From Methylophilaceae bacterium (GTDB taxonomy: Bacteria; Pseudomonadota; Gammaproteobacteria; Burkholderiales; Methylophilaceae), in the NCBI GenBank assembly GCA_009926205.1, contig RFPI01000005.1, positions 1-43,495 on the forward strand: DNA of 43,495 nt. The letters are read 5' to 3'. This document shows, one piece after another, positions 1 to 7,834 of the stretch. Positions within the stretch are counted from its first letter, which is position 1. Every line of letters begins with the position of its first letter. The notes under the pieces are model-generated. The model saw only the letters and a list, made by a program, of their open reading frames with translations, made no database searches and was not told the DNA's origin. A program made the position numbers and the translations under genes.

Positions 1-413
1 GTGACGATGGCCGGCATCAGCAGCATGGTCACGGTCCACATGCCTAGCATCGCTTGAAATACCACCCATAACATCAGAAAGCTGGGCAACCATGGTGATA
101 CATGAATGTACTGACGCAAACGCCAACTTTTTACAAATATCAGCAAAATAAGTAGGCCCAATACCCCTGCCACATAACGATGCGCCATCTCTTTCCAAGC
201 CTTGCCATGCTCTACCGGTCTGTCTGGATAAGCTTGATTCGCATCAGCGATTGCATGTTCAGATTGTGGGACTGTTAATGTGCCATAACAACCCGGCCAG
301 TCTGGACAACCTAAGCCAGCATCAGAAAGACGTACATAGGCACCCAGCCCAACCAATAGAATGGCTAATAAACTCGCCCACAAAATAAGTTTTTGGTAAA
401 AAGAAATTTGCAT
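1..413 (-). CDS. ctaA: Heme A synthase CtaA/COX15, C-terminally cut by the window edge
   Basis: Converts heme O to heme A for aa3-type oxidase in the inner membrane. Only the N-terminal 137 residues are visible; the rest lies beyond position 1. The reverse translation from the ATG at 413 begins MQISFYQKLILWASLLA, a first membrane segment, followed by the family hallmark GAYVRLSDAGLGCPDWPGC with its cysteine pair in the first periplasmic loop, then a second and third hydrophobic segment. It starts 2 nt after the stop of the upstream SCO-like gene, so SURF1, SCO-like and ctaA form one unit. Identity is firm from the loop motif; length cannot be judged. Confidence 0.93.
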   Translation of the reverse strand, partial: MQISFYQKLILWASLLAILLVGLGAYVRLSDAGLGCPDWPGCYGTLTVPQSEHAIADANQAYPDRPVEHGKAWKEMAHRYVAGVLGLLILLIFVKSWRLRQYIHVSPWLPSFLMLWVVFQAMLGMWTVTMLLMPAIV

Positions 414-415
414 CA

Positions 416-979
416 CTACCCTGCCCATGAATATTTCAATAAACGGACTAAATCTTTACGTATATCTTTGGCAGGCAAACTAGGCGGGAAACGCATCGCC
501 AAGTTACCAAATGGATCAACCAAATAAATACTAGCCTCTTGTGACTGAGTTAATGCGGTCACCTGTTGCCAAACCTCAGTATTAGTCGTGGCATCACTAA
601 TAATGACCAAGTCTGGAAACTGTTGCTTAATGCTTGCATCGGTTGGCTGCGCCGTAATCAGCACGCGTTGTACTCGCGGAATATCTTTCTCTAAAGAGGC
701 ATGAATTTGTCGCATCTCTGCAATGCTTTGTTGACACACAGCCTCACAACGCTCGGCAACATACAATAAATTCCATTTATCCTGCCATAGCTTGCTTTGA
801 TCAACTCCTGCGCTAGTGGGTAATTTTAATGGTTTTGCCTCTGCCACCAAAACACCATGGCTGGCCCCAGTAGGATGCACATTAAAAAAATGCATAGTCA
901 AAACGATGACGAGTGGGGCAGCAAAAAATAACACCATGCCTAATAGAACCCACCGTCCTCTTTGTTGTGATGCAGTCAT
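416..979 (-). CDS. SCO-like membrane-anchored thioredoxin-fold oxidase assembly protein
   Basis: Probable cytochrome oxidase assembly factor of 187 residues, anchored by one N-terminal membrane helix (about residues 11-32) with a periplasmic domain. C78 and C82 form a C-x3-C pair (CEAVC) at the place of the SCO1/SenC copper motif, and YLVDPFGNLAMRF matches the strand that follows the SCO distal histidine. That histidine is not evident here (the stretch before YLVDP reads TQSQEAS), so copper binding in the usual three-ligand manner is doubtful. The ATG at 979 shares one base with the TAA stop of SURF1 (TAATG), which favours this start over an upstream Cys-rich extension and suggests translational coupling. 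Confidence 0.75.
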   Translation of the reverse strand: MTASQQRGRWVLLGMVLFFAAPLVIVLTMHFFNVHPTGASHGVLVAEAKPLKLPTSAGVDQSKLWQDKWNLLYVAERCEAVCQQSIAEMRQIHASLEKDIPRVQRVLITAQPTDASIKQQFPDLVIISDATTNTEVWQQVTALTQSQEASIYLVDPFGNLAMRFPPSLPAKDIRKDLVRLLKYSWAG

Positions 980-1704
980 TATTTCCAACTCCTTCGCCAA
1001 GCAACAACTAAAAATATCAATATGGCAGCAACAGCAAAGCCATACCACTGATAGGCATAGCCTAAATGCGTTACGATTCTATCGTCTGGCCGAGGCCAAT
1101 CAACAATCAAATGACTACCAGCCTGTGCTTCGATTAAACGAATAACAACAGGTGCTAAGGGGATAGATAATTGCTGAGAAAGCTGCGCTATATCTAATAA
1201 TTCGCGAACGGTTGCGCCGGCCTCTTGCGTCAACTGTGCTTGATTGTTTAAACGATAGGTTTTACTGGGTGGCACCCATAGATAGCCCTCTATTGTTTGC
1301 GGACCCTGTGGCACTGGAACGGGACTCACATTCGCAGCACTAAAGTCTTTTACAGTCCAACCCCGATTGACCAAAATGACTTGCTCTGAGCCCGCAACAC
1401 GCAGTGGGGTATAAACATGATACCCAGCCCTGTCTTGATAAACTTGGTTATCCAACAGAAACTGCGCGGGCGCCAAGTATTCACCTTGAACTTTGACTCG
1501 CAGGTAGCGTAATGATTCAGCTTGATCTAATGCTTTTGGCAAAGGCACTGGCGATGCACTTAATCGTTGATCCAACTGTGCCTGATATTGCTGTTTAATT
1601 TGCGCTTTTACATATTGCCAATTCCCCAAGCGCACACAAGTAACCACGCATAAGGTCGTAATCAATAAACCAATGACAATAAAGCTAATATTTCTTCTAT
1701 TCAA
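979..1704 (-). CDS. SURF1 family cytochrome oxidase biogenesis protein
   Basis: SURF1/Shy1 family protein of 241 residues, involved in heme a insertion or delivery to oxidase subunit I. It has the family layout: an N-terminal membrane helix (about 8-26), a periplasmic domain with GNWQYVKAQIKQQYQ and VILVNRGWT, and a C-terminal helix (about 218-236) preceded by HLGYAYQWYGFA. The only plausible start is TTG at 1704 with a GGA-type ribosome binding site about 10 nt upstream; no internal Met is suitable. It leads the SURF1, SCO-like, ctaA unit, away from the main cox operon. Confidence 0.9.
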   Translation of the reverse strand: MNRRNISFIVIGLLITTLCVVTCVRLGNWQYVKAQIKQQYQAQLDQRLSASPVPLPKALDQAESLRYLRVKVQGEYLAPAQFLLDNQVYQDRAGYHVYTPLRVAGSEQVILVNRGWTVKDFSAANVSPVPVPQGPQTIEGYLWVPPSKTYRLNNQAQLTQEAGATVRELLDIAQLSQQLSIPLAPVVIRLIEAQAGSHLIVDWPRPDDRIVTHLGYAYQWYGFAVAAILIFLVVAWRRSWK

Positions 1705-1747
1705 ACGACTATTCCATCCTGACTATTTTGCAAAATTTTAAGCAATA

Positions 1748-1776
1748 TTGACTGCTCGCTATGCTAGACTCATTAT
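1748..1776 (+). promoter_or_regulatory. Candidate sigma70 promoter for the DUF2909 gene
   Basis: TTGACT at 1748-1753 and CATTAT at 1771-1776 are spaced by 17 bp, pointing to the plus-strand gene starting at 1819. It lies in the short divergent region shared with SURF1. Pattern match by eye only. Confidence 0.4.
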
Positions 1777-1818
1777 TGCAATTTATTTAACTATTACAAC
1801 CCTAAAGGGGCTTACACC

Positions 1819-2016
1819 ATGTGGATTAAAGCCATTATCGTCATCGCTTTGTTGATGATTATTACCAGCCTATTCTCTGCGCTATTCTTTCTTAACAAAG
1901 ATAAAGGCACTGGAAGTAACAGAACCGCCAAAGCATTGACCGTGCGTATCTGTCTTTCGTTTCTCTTATTTATATTTCTTTTGATCGGTTACTCGGCAGG
2001 ACTGATTGGTCGCTAA
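1819..2016 (+). CDS. DUF2909 twin-transmembrane small protein
   Basis: Small inner-membrane protein of 65 residues with two hydrophobic helices (about 4-25 and 44-63) joined by a charged loop (NKDKGTGSNRTAK). It fits the DUF2909 twin-transmembrane family that commonly sits beside oxidase assembly genes in betaproteobacteria; its role is unknown. An AGGGG ribosome binding site precedes the ATG. It lies between the SURF1 unit (divergent) and ctaE (convergent), the two halves of the oxidase block, so an association with oxidase assembly is an inference from position. Confidence 0.8.
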   Translation: MWIKAIIVIALLMIITSLFSALFFLNKDKGTGSNRTAKALTVRICLSFLLFIFLLIGYSAGLIGR

Positions 2017-2074
2017 AGATTGCAAGGCCCAAGCAGAAGCTGATTGAAACACTTACTTGGTAAACAACGGGCAT

Positions 2075-2104
2075 AAAAAAGGCGATACGAATATCGCCTT
2101 TTTT
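2075..2104. terminator. Bidirectional intrinsic terminator
   Basis: GGCGATA (2081-2087), CGAA loop, TATCGCC (2092-2098), flanked by six A on the left and six T on the right. It serves both the DUF2909 gene and the convergent cox operon ending at 2120. Confidence 0.9.
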
Positions 2105-2119
2105 GTTGCATGTTAGTTT

Positions 2120-3004
2120 CTACAGCCAATAAACAAACACAAATAGACCTAACCAAACCACGTCAACAAAGTGCCAGTACCAAGCCACACCCTCAAAACC
2201 AAAGTGACGCTGAGCGGTAAAATGGCCCTTCATACTACGCAATAAAATCACGATTAACATGATGGTTCCTAGTAATACATGGAAACCATGGAAACCAGTT
2301 AACATAAAGAAGCTAGCACCATAAGCACCTGCACCAAGGGTCAAACCCATTTCAGTGTAAGCGTGATGATATTCAACTGCTTGACAGGCCAAGAAGGCAA
2401 TACCCAAAGCCACTGTCATGAACAAACCTAACACCAACTGACGGCGATTGTTTTTCAAAATACCCCAATGTGCCCAGGTTACGGTTGCACCAGAAGTTAA
2501 CAGTAACAAGGTATTGATTGCTGGCAAGCCCCATGCACCCATAGGTTCAAATTTAGCTGGCACGTATTCTTTACCCAACACCACACCACCAGGACCAGCA
2601 GAAGGCCAGTTAGCAACAAAATCTTTGTACATGGTGAAGTTAGGATCGAATGACGCTAACTCTGGAATAGAGATAACGCGCATAAAGAACAAGGCCCCAA
2701 AGAATGCGGCAAAGAATGCCACTTCCGAGCAGATAAATACGATCATACCGACACGGAAAGATTTATCTTCCCATTTTTTGTATAAGCCGCCTTCACTCTC
2801 AGCAATAATGCTACCCATCCATTTGAATACCATGCTGAGAATTAGAATCGTGCCCACGAGCATCATCCATCCACCCGCAGCATAATTGTTCACATTAAAA
2901 ATAAAACCAGACGCCAGTGATAACAAACCAAGTGAAACAATCACTGGATAAATCACGGGATTTGGAACGAAATAGTGTTCTGCTTGTTGTGATTTTGATG
3001 CCAT
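2120..3004 (-). CDS. ctaE: Cytochrome c oxidase subunit III
   Basis: Core subunit III of the aa3/caa3-type heme-copper oxidase, an inner-membrane protein of 294 residues with seven predicted helices. Typical motifs include HYFVPNPVIYPVIVSLGLLS near the N terminus, FICSEVAFFAAFFGALFF and GFHGFHVLLGTIML, ending WHFVDVVWLGLFVFVYW. An AAGGGA site lies 5 nt before the ATG at 3004. It is the last gene of the operon that starts with the DUF2244 gene and is followed by the bidirectional terminator at 2075-2104. Confidence 0.97.
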   Translation of the reverse strand: MASKSQQAEHYFVPNPVIYPVIVSLGLLSLASGFIFNVNNYAAGGWMMLVGTILILSMVFKWMGSIIAESEGGLYKKWEDKSFRVGMIVFICSEVAFFAAFFGALFFMRVISIPELASFDPNFTMYKDFVANWPSAGPGGVVLGKEYVPAKFEPMGAWGLPAINTLLLLTSGATVTWAHWGILKNNRRQLVLGLFMTVALGIAFLACQAVEYHHAYTEMGLTLGAGAYGASFFMLTGFHGFHVLLGTIMLIVILLRSMKGHFTAQRHFGFEGVAWYWHFVDVVWLGLFVFVYWL

Positions 3005-3049
3005 TTTTTCCCTTTACTCCTACGTTATAGGTATTTATTCCGATATCAG

Positions 3050-3598
3050 CTATTTGTTTACGCTATAGAAAGCATATGACAAAGTGACCGTACCGATATT
3101 CTGAGGCAATGATGGACTGACATAAAAACGCAGTGGCATTACCTTAGACTCCCCGGGCTTTAGCTCCTGATGTTGGAAGCAAAAGCACTCTATCTTTTTA
3201 AAGTAGAGAGAGGCTTGTCCAGGACTTACGCTTGGTACAGCCTGCCCCACTACTGGTTGATTGGTCACATTCTTGGCAAGAAAGTTGACCGTCTCGACCT
3301 GACCCGGATGGACAGTGATGCGATTTTGCTGAGGATAAAAATCCCAACCTAAACCTGGCATCACCGTACTAGTAAATTCAACCGTCACAAGTCGGTTTTT
3401 GTCCACCACGGTTTTACTTAAATCTGCTGTGTTGTTTGTTTTACCGTTTAAACCAGTAACACTACACAACACATTGTAGAGCGGCACCAATGCGAAACCA
3501 AACACTGCTGCCGCTACTACGAGCCACAATAAACGTATGACTAATTTTTTATTACTTTTAGGCTGACTGTTTTTTTCTCTTTGATTTACTGATGCCAT
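3050..3598 (-). CDS. ctaG: Cytochrome c oxidase assembly protein CtaG/Cox11
   Basis: Copper chaperone that delivers CuB to oxidase subunit I. The 182-residue protein has one N-terminal membrane helix (about residues 22-43), the conserved PLYNVLCSVTGLNGKT stretch just outside the membrane, and the copper-binding C-x-C in KIECFCFQHQEL. The chosen ATG at 3598 (MASVNQRE) lies inside the 3' end of the 38-residue gene upstream, overlapping it by 13 nt; an earlier in-frame start would run deeper into that gene. Its place between ctaD and ctaE is the standard order. Confidence 0.94.
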   Translation of the reverse strand: MASVNQREKNSQPKSNKKLVIRLLWLVVAAAVFGFALVPLYNVLCSVTGLNGKTNNTADLSKTVVDKNRLVTVEFTSTVMPGLGWDFYPQQNRITVHPGQVETVNFLAKNVTNQPVVGQAVPSVSPGQASLYFKKIECFCFQHQELKPGESKVMPLRFYVSPSLPQNIGTVTLSYAFYSVNK

Positions 3599-3702
3599 AT
3601 AAACCACATCGATATCAAATACCAAGCTAAAACAGCTAAACCTAAAATTAATCCAATACGTTTACTGCGACTTTTTCTTTGCTCAGCCAATACCAGCTCC
3701 AT
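3586..3702 (-). CDS. Small (38-residue) cytochrome oxidase assembly protein between ctaD and ctaG
   Basis: A short gene of 38 residues: a charged N terminus (MELVLAEQRKSRSKR), then one hydrophobic helix (about residues 16-31) and a Trp-rich end (SMWFIWHQ). The ATG at 3702 shares a base with the ctaD stop (TAATG) and its stop lies 13 nt inside ctaG, so it is held between them by overlaps on both sides. Small single-helix proteins are annotated as 'cytochrome oxidase small assembly protein' at this position in other betaproteobacteria; assignment here rests on position, size and topology, not on a search. Confidence 0.75.
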   Translation of the reverse strand: MELVLAEQRKSRSKRIGLILGLAVLAWYLISMWFIWHQ

Positions 3703-5297
3703 TACTTAACAACTGGTTGTTCAGTGAAGCTGTGGTATGGAGGTGGAGAAGACAATGTCCATTCCAAACCTTCAGCACCTTCCCAAACTTTGTTGGTCGC
3801 TTTTTTACCACCACGTACACAGCTGATGATGTTGTAAACAAATATCAACTGAGACAAGCCTAGAACAAATGCTGCACAGCTAGAGATCATATTGAACTCA
3901 GCAAACTGCAAAGCATAGTCAGGAATACGTCTTGGCATACCAGCGAGACCCAAGAAGAATTGTGGGATGAATGTTAAGTTGAAAGAAATAGCAGTCAACC
4001 AGAAGTGTAACTTGCCTAATCTTTCACTAAACATATGACCAGTCATCTTAGGTAACCAGTAATACACACCAGCCATGATACCCATGATGCCACCAGCAAA
4101 CAGTGTGTAGTGGAAATGGGCAACCACGAAATAGGTATGGTGATATTGCGCATCCGCAGCAACGTCAGCCAATACCAAACCTGTCAAGCCGCCAATACCG
4201 AATAACACGATCCAGCCAATAGCGAACAACATAGGTGTTTCAAAGGTTAGAGAACCTTTCCAAATTGTGGCAATCCAGCAGAAGAACAACACCGCCAATG
4301 GCAGGGAAATTGACATGGTACTGTACATAAAGTACAGCAAGGCTGGAACAGGCATACCCACAGTGAAGAAGTGGTGAGCCCAAACAACCAAGGCCAAGAT
4401 ACCAATTGCCCACAATGAGTAAACTTGTGCTTTGTAACCGTACATAGGTTTACGTGAGAATGTTTGCAAGATTTGTGGCATGAAACCCCAAACTGGCAAC
4501 AACACGATATAAACCTCTGGGTGACCAAAGAACCAGAACAAGTGTTGGAATAAGATTGGATCACCACCACCAGCAGCATCAAAGAAATGAGTGCCGAAGT
4601 GACGGTCTGTCAGCAACATGGTGACTGCACCGGCCAAAACTGGAATCGTTGCAATTAACAAGAAAGCTGTCACTAACCATGACCATGCAAACATAGGCAT
4701 TTTCATCAGGGTCATACCAGGAGCGCGCATATTCAAAATAGTCACGATCACGTTAATAGAACCCAATACTGAAGACACACCTAATAAGTGCACAGCAAAA
4801 ATGGCAAAGTCAACGCCGATGCCACCTTGTACAGACAACGGAGCATAGAATGTCCAACCAGTCGCAATCGCACCATCACCGATACCAAATAAAGCTAAGG
4901 TAAATGGCAGGGTTAAAAGAATTGCTGCTGGAGGCAATAACCAAAAGCCCCAGTTATTCAAACGTGGCAAGGCCATATCTGGCGCACCGATTTGCAGAGG
5001 TAGCATCCAGTTGGCAAAGCCTGTAGCTGCTGGCATTAACGCTGCAAAAATCATGATAAGCGCATGAACGCCAATCAATTGGTTAAAGAACTCTGGCTTC
5101 ACTAATTGCAAACCAGGTTGGAATAGTTCTGCGCGTACACCCAAAATCATAATCCCACCAAGTAGGAACATAATTAGGGAAAACACCAGATACATCGTTC
5201 CGATATCTTTGTGATTCGTGGTGGTTAGCCACCGCATGATACCGGTTGGATGGTGGTCATCATGATGATCATGATGGACAGTTGCTTGGGAACTCAT
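3702..5297 (-). CDS. ctaD: Cytochrome c oxidase subunit I
   Basis: Catalytic subunit of the heme a/heme a3-CuB oxidase, 531 residues with about twelve helices. Visible ligands: H78 (heme a), H259 and Y263 in GHPEVY (CuB and the cross-linked tyrosine), H308-H309 (CuB), H394 (heme a3) and H396 (heme a) in AHFHYTLF. D107 with N114 and N115 in PDMALPRLNN match the D-channel entrance, and E261 the gating glutamate, as in A1-type oxidases. The N terminus is His-rich (HHDHHDDHH). A perfect AGGAGG at 5303-5308 sits 5 nt before ATG 5297; the GTG just upstream is too close to it. Confidence 0.98.
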   Translation of the reverse strand: MSSQATVHHDHHDDHHPTGIMRWLTTTNHKDIGTMYLVFSLIMFLLGGIMILGVRAELFQPGLQLVKPEFFNQLIGVHALIMIFAALMPAATGFANWMLPLQIGAPDMALPRLNNWGFWLLPPAAILLTLPFTLALFGIGDGAIATGWTFYAPLSVQGGIGVDFAIFAVHLLGVSSVLGSINVIVTILNMRAPGMTLMKMPMFAWSWLVTAFLLIATIPVLAGAVTMLLTDRHFGTHFFDAAGGGDPILFQHLFWFFGHPEVYIVLLPVWGFMPQILQTFSRKPMYGYKAQVYSLWAIGILALVVWAHHFFTVGMPVPALLYFMYSTMSISLPLAVLFFCWIATIWKGSLTFETPMLFAIGWIVLFGIGGLTGLVLADVAADAQYHHTYFVVAHFHYTLFAGGIMGIMAGVYYWLPKMTGHMFSERLGKLHFWLTAISFNLTFIPQFFLGLAGMPRRIPDYALQFAEFNMISSCAAFVLGLSQLIFVYNIISCVRGGKKATNKVWEGAEGLEWTLSSPPPYHSFTEQPVVK

Positions 5298-5345
5298 CAC
5301 TACCTCCTATTAAATACCAACATCTAAATTAACAAATAAAACGAA

Positions 5346-6512
5346 TTATCTTAAAGCTTTAACTTGGGCAGGCTGAAGCGTATCGCTCATACCACCAAAA
5401 TCTACACGCTCATAGGTCACAACAGCAGCAATCTCAACGTCATTCAAAACGCTCTTCCATGCTGGCATTACACCCTTACCATTCAATACTCTGTCTAAAT
5501 GGCTATCTTTCAACAGCTTGCCTTGTTCATCAAAAATCTTACCCTTCACGATAGCACTATCAACCAGTGAGGGGAATGCAGGTGGCAAACCTTTACCATT
5601 CGCTTGGTGACAGACTTGGCAGTTTTTGGCATAGACTTCTTTACCTTTAGCCACCAACTCGTCCTTGCTCCATTCTTTATTAGCACCTTCGGCCGCTGCT
5701 GCCAGTTTTACTTTCTGTGCTTCAACCCAGACTTTGTAGTCTGCTTCTGGAACAGCTTCAACGACGACAGGCATAAAACCATGACCTTTACCGCACAATT
5801 CTTTACATTGCCCACGGTAAACACCTGGCTTGTCGATTTTCACCCATGTTTCACGCAAGAAACCAGGGATAGCATCGCGGGCCGCACCAAAGGCAGGCAC
5901 CCACCAGTTATGAATCACGTCAGTAGAAGTCAACAAAACACGAACTTTTTTGTCGACTGGGAGAACTAGATGATTATCTACGTCCAACAGATATTGAGGG
6001 TTCTTATCTGTTTTGTTGTAAATTTCATCTTCAGATGTTTTTAGATTGGAAACGAATTTGAGGCCTTGGGCATCACCGTCCATATACTCATATTGCCAAC
6101 GCCACTGAGAACCAGTGACCTTGATTACCATATCAGCATTGGTTTTGGTGTCTTCCATCGCAACCACACTGTGATAAGCAGGAATACCCATCAAGATAAA
6201 GTCGATGTAAAGCAAAATCGCAAATGGAACTAAGGTCCAAATCAATTGAGATTTATTGCTTGGGCCATCAAATTTAGCAGCTTTAAAACCCTTGCTCTTT
6301 CTATGGTTATAAATGGAATAAATCATAATTCCTAATACAACCAAGAAGATAACCATCACAATCAACATAAATTTATTATGTACATGCAATGTATCCTCAG
6401 CCATCGGTGTAGCAGGCGTTGGGAAATTCCATGTAATTTCAGCGTGTGCGTGCAAAGACAAGAGCACACTGATTAACAACATCCATCGATTTTTAAACCA
6501 CTGCGTAAACAT
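5346..6512 (-). CDS. ctaC: Cytochrome c oxidase subunit II with fused C-terminal cytochrome c domain
   Basis: Subunit II of 388 residues: signal peptide (1-24, ending AHA), two membrane helices (about 47-68 and 91-111), a cupredoxin domain with the CuA site H201, C236, C240, H244 and M247 (GQCKELCGKGHGFM), and an added class I cytochrome c domain with C298-x2-C301-H302 and probable axial M349 in GVMPAW. The fused heme domain makes this a caa3-like layout that can take electrons through its own heme c. ATG 6512 is chosen because GGGAG lies 7 nt upstream. It sits 48 nt ahead of ctaD. Confidence 0.97.
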   Translation of the reverse strand: MFTQWFKNRWMLLISVLLSLHAHAEITWNFPTPATPMAEDTLHVHNKFMLIVMVIFLVVLGIMIYSIYNHRKSKGFKAAKFDGPSNKSQLIWTLVPFAILLYIDFILMGIPAYHSVVAMEDTKTNADMVIKVTGSQWRWQYEYMDGDAQGLKFVSNLKTSEDEIYNKTDKNPQYLLDVDNHLVLPVDKKVRVLLTSTDVIHNWWVPAFGAARDAIPGFLRETWVKIDKPGVYRGQCKELCGKGHGFMPVVVEAVPEADYKVWVEAQKVKLAAAAEGANKEWSKDELVAKGKEVYAKNCQVCHQANGKGLPPAFPSLVDSAIVKGKIFDEQGKLLKDSHLDRVLNGKGVMPAWKSVLNDVEIAAVVTYERVDFGGMSDTLQPAQVKALR

Positions 6513-6538
6513 TACCACTCCCTCTGTTACCAATCAGG

Positions 6539-6997
6539 TTAAAAGGCTAAGCCAACATATTGATTCAACTCTTTAGCAAGTTGAATACGCTGCTCATCAT
6601 CCATATAACGACTGCCAAAACTAATTTCCTTGCCATGCGAACAAACTCTCAAATCATGGTTACCGTTAGGCAAATCATGTAAATAAACCTTGGCCCAATA
6701 ACGATTAAAACTCTGTTGGGTGACTGTTTTGTAGCTGCGTTTTTGTATGGTCAGCTCACTATCTTGAATAGTGATGCTCTCGTAGTCTTTGGAATGACAT
6801 TGCATGTAATAAAACGCTGCTGCCACTGCCAAACACTCAAGGCCTGTAAAAGGCAATACCATCCATGCACCGAAGAAACAGAAAAAAATGGAAATCATCA
6901 ATGAAAAAACGCTGACCGCAAGCACGGCATAAAGCCTACCTTGTTTGCTCAATGAGCAATTAGGCTTGGCAACTACTTCATACTTGCCTTCATTCAT
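6539..6997 (-). CDS. DUF2244 integral membrane protein
   Basis: Membrane protein of 152 residues with two closely spaced helices (about 22-44 and 48-66) around the family hallmark GAWMVLPFTGLE, followed by a soluble domain of beta character. Function unknown. DUF2244 genes often precede ctaC, and here the gap to ctaC is 26 nt, so it is probably the first gene of the oxidase operon. The start at ATG 6997 follows a GGGGTT site; the longer reading frame upstream lacks a good site and adds a non-conserved stretch. Confidence 0.82.
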   Translation of the reverse strand: MNEGKYEVVAKPNCSLSKQGRLYAVLAVSVFSLMISIFFCFFGAWMVLPFTGLECLAVAAAFYYMQCHSKDYESITIQDSELTIQKRSYKTVTQQSFNRYWAKVYLHDLPNGNHDLRVCSHGKEISFGSRYMDDEQRIQLAKELNQYVGLAF

Positions 6998-7061
6998 GAT
7001 GCAACCCCGTTTCAAAGGAACCGCAAAACTTAACAAGGAGCTAAAAGCCCCACCCAAAATC

Positions 7062-7067
7062 ATTATA
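7062..7067 (-). promoter_or_regulatory. Candidate -10 element for the DUF2244-cox operon
   Basis: On the minus strand this hexamer reads TATAAT, 64 nt upstream of the DUF2244 start. No good -35 hexamer is seen at 16-18 bp, which would fit a promoter needing an activator. The palindrome at 7097-7114 lies about 50 bp upstream of the inferred start point. Confidence 0.4.
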
Positions 7068-7096
7068 GTTATTGTTGAAGATGTTATTTAACAATT

Positions 7097-7114
7097 TGTA
7101 ACTGATTTGTTACA
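7097..7114. promoter_or_regulatory. Perfect palindrome TGTAAC-N6-GTTACA, candidate operator
   Basis: TGTAAC (7097-7102), six-base spacer, GTTACA (7109-7114). The half-site spacing resembles CRP/FNR-superfamily boxes (5-6 bp arms, about 6 bp apart), but the arm sequence is neither the CRP nor the FNR consensus. It sits in the divergent region between the oxidase operon and the cobalamin adenosyltransferase gene. Confidence 0.45.
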
Positions 7115-7211
7115 GAGCGTGACGATACCATATAAAAAAACGAGGTTCAAGCTTCAAAACTCGCGACTTCAACATTTGCATAAATATAGTTGTTTCGCCT
7201 GGGCATATTGC

Positions 7212-7241
7212 GTGACAGTCAATTTAGAAAACTGTCATAAT
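7212..7241 (+). promoter_or_regulatory. Promoter-like element overlapping a perfect 7-bp inverted repeat
   Basis: TGACAGT (7213-7219) and ACTGTCA (7231-7237) form a perfect inverted repeat with an 11-bp spacer. The same bases give a -35-like GTGACA (7212-7217) and a -10-like CATAAT (7236-7241) 18 bp apart. Transcription would start almost at the ATG at 7248, so the mRNA could be leaderless or nearly so. A repressor bound here would cover both promoter elements. Confidence 0.4.
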
Positions 7242-7247
7242 GTGAGG

Positions 7248-7802
7248 ATGAGTAAACGCTTAAGTAAAATCTACACCCGCACGGGTGACACCGGCACCAC
7301 CGGCCTCGGGGACGGATCAAGAGTTGATAAAGACAGCCTGCGCGTCATCGCAATGGGGGATGTTGACGAGCTCAACGCCTGTATCGGCATACTCTGCACC
7401 GAACAAATTTCAGACTATTTGCAACAATCATTGCATAGCATTCAACATGATTTGTTTGATTTAGGCGCAGAAATTTGTATTCCGGGACATGCTGTTATCG
7501 ATAGCGCCCGAATCGATTATTTAGAGAACTTTCTTGACCAATTAAATGAACAACTCAAACCATTAGATGAGTTCATTTTGCCTGGCGGCTCCCGCGCTGC
7601 AGCCCATTGTCATTTAGCACGAACGGTTTGTCGACGTGCTGAACGCTCCTTGGTAAAACTGAGCCATGAGGGCGGCGTCACTGAAAACGCATTGCGATAT
7701 CTGAATAGATTATCCGATTTACTTTTCGTGATGTGCAGAACGATCAATCGTGAAGCCAATGTCGCCGATGTTCTCTGGCACAACAAACAACAGCGCAAGT
7801 AA
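7248..7802 (+). CDS. Cob(I)alamin adenosyltransferase, PduO type
   Basis: ATP:corrinoid adenosyltransferase of 184 residues, making adenosylcobalamin in the cytoplasm. It has the PduO/MMAB hallmarks: the N-terminal ATP-binding TRTGDTGTTGLGDGSR, DELNA, LPGGSRAAAHCHLARTVCRRAER and YLNRLSDLLF, and ends close to the last motif. The start is placed at ATG 7248 because MSKRLSKIYTRTGDTG matches the family N terminus; GTGAGG abuts this ATG, and an in-frame GTG at 7242 is an alternative. The gene stands alone before pcnB and is preceded by two palindromes. Confidence 0.92.
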   Translation: MSKRLSKIYTRTGDTGTTGLGDGSRVDKDSLRVIAMGDVDELNACIGILCTEQISDYLQQSLHSIQHDLFDLGAEICIPGHAVIDSARIDYLENFLDQLNEQLKPLDEFILPGGSRAAAHCHLARTVCRRAERSLVKLSHEGGVTENALRYLNRLSDLLFVMCRTINREANVADVLWHNKQQRK

Positions 7803-7834
7803 ACCCTGGAAGTATTGAGTCCCAACATTTCAAC

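Noticed and set aside
816-1145. Plus-strand 109-residue frame over the SURF1/SCO-like overlap
   Set aside because: Opposite to two coupled genes, no ribosome site.
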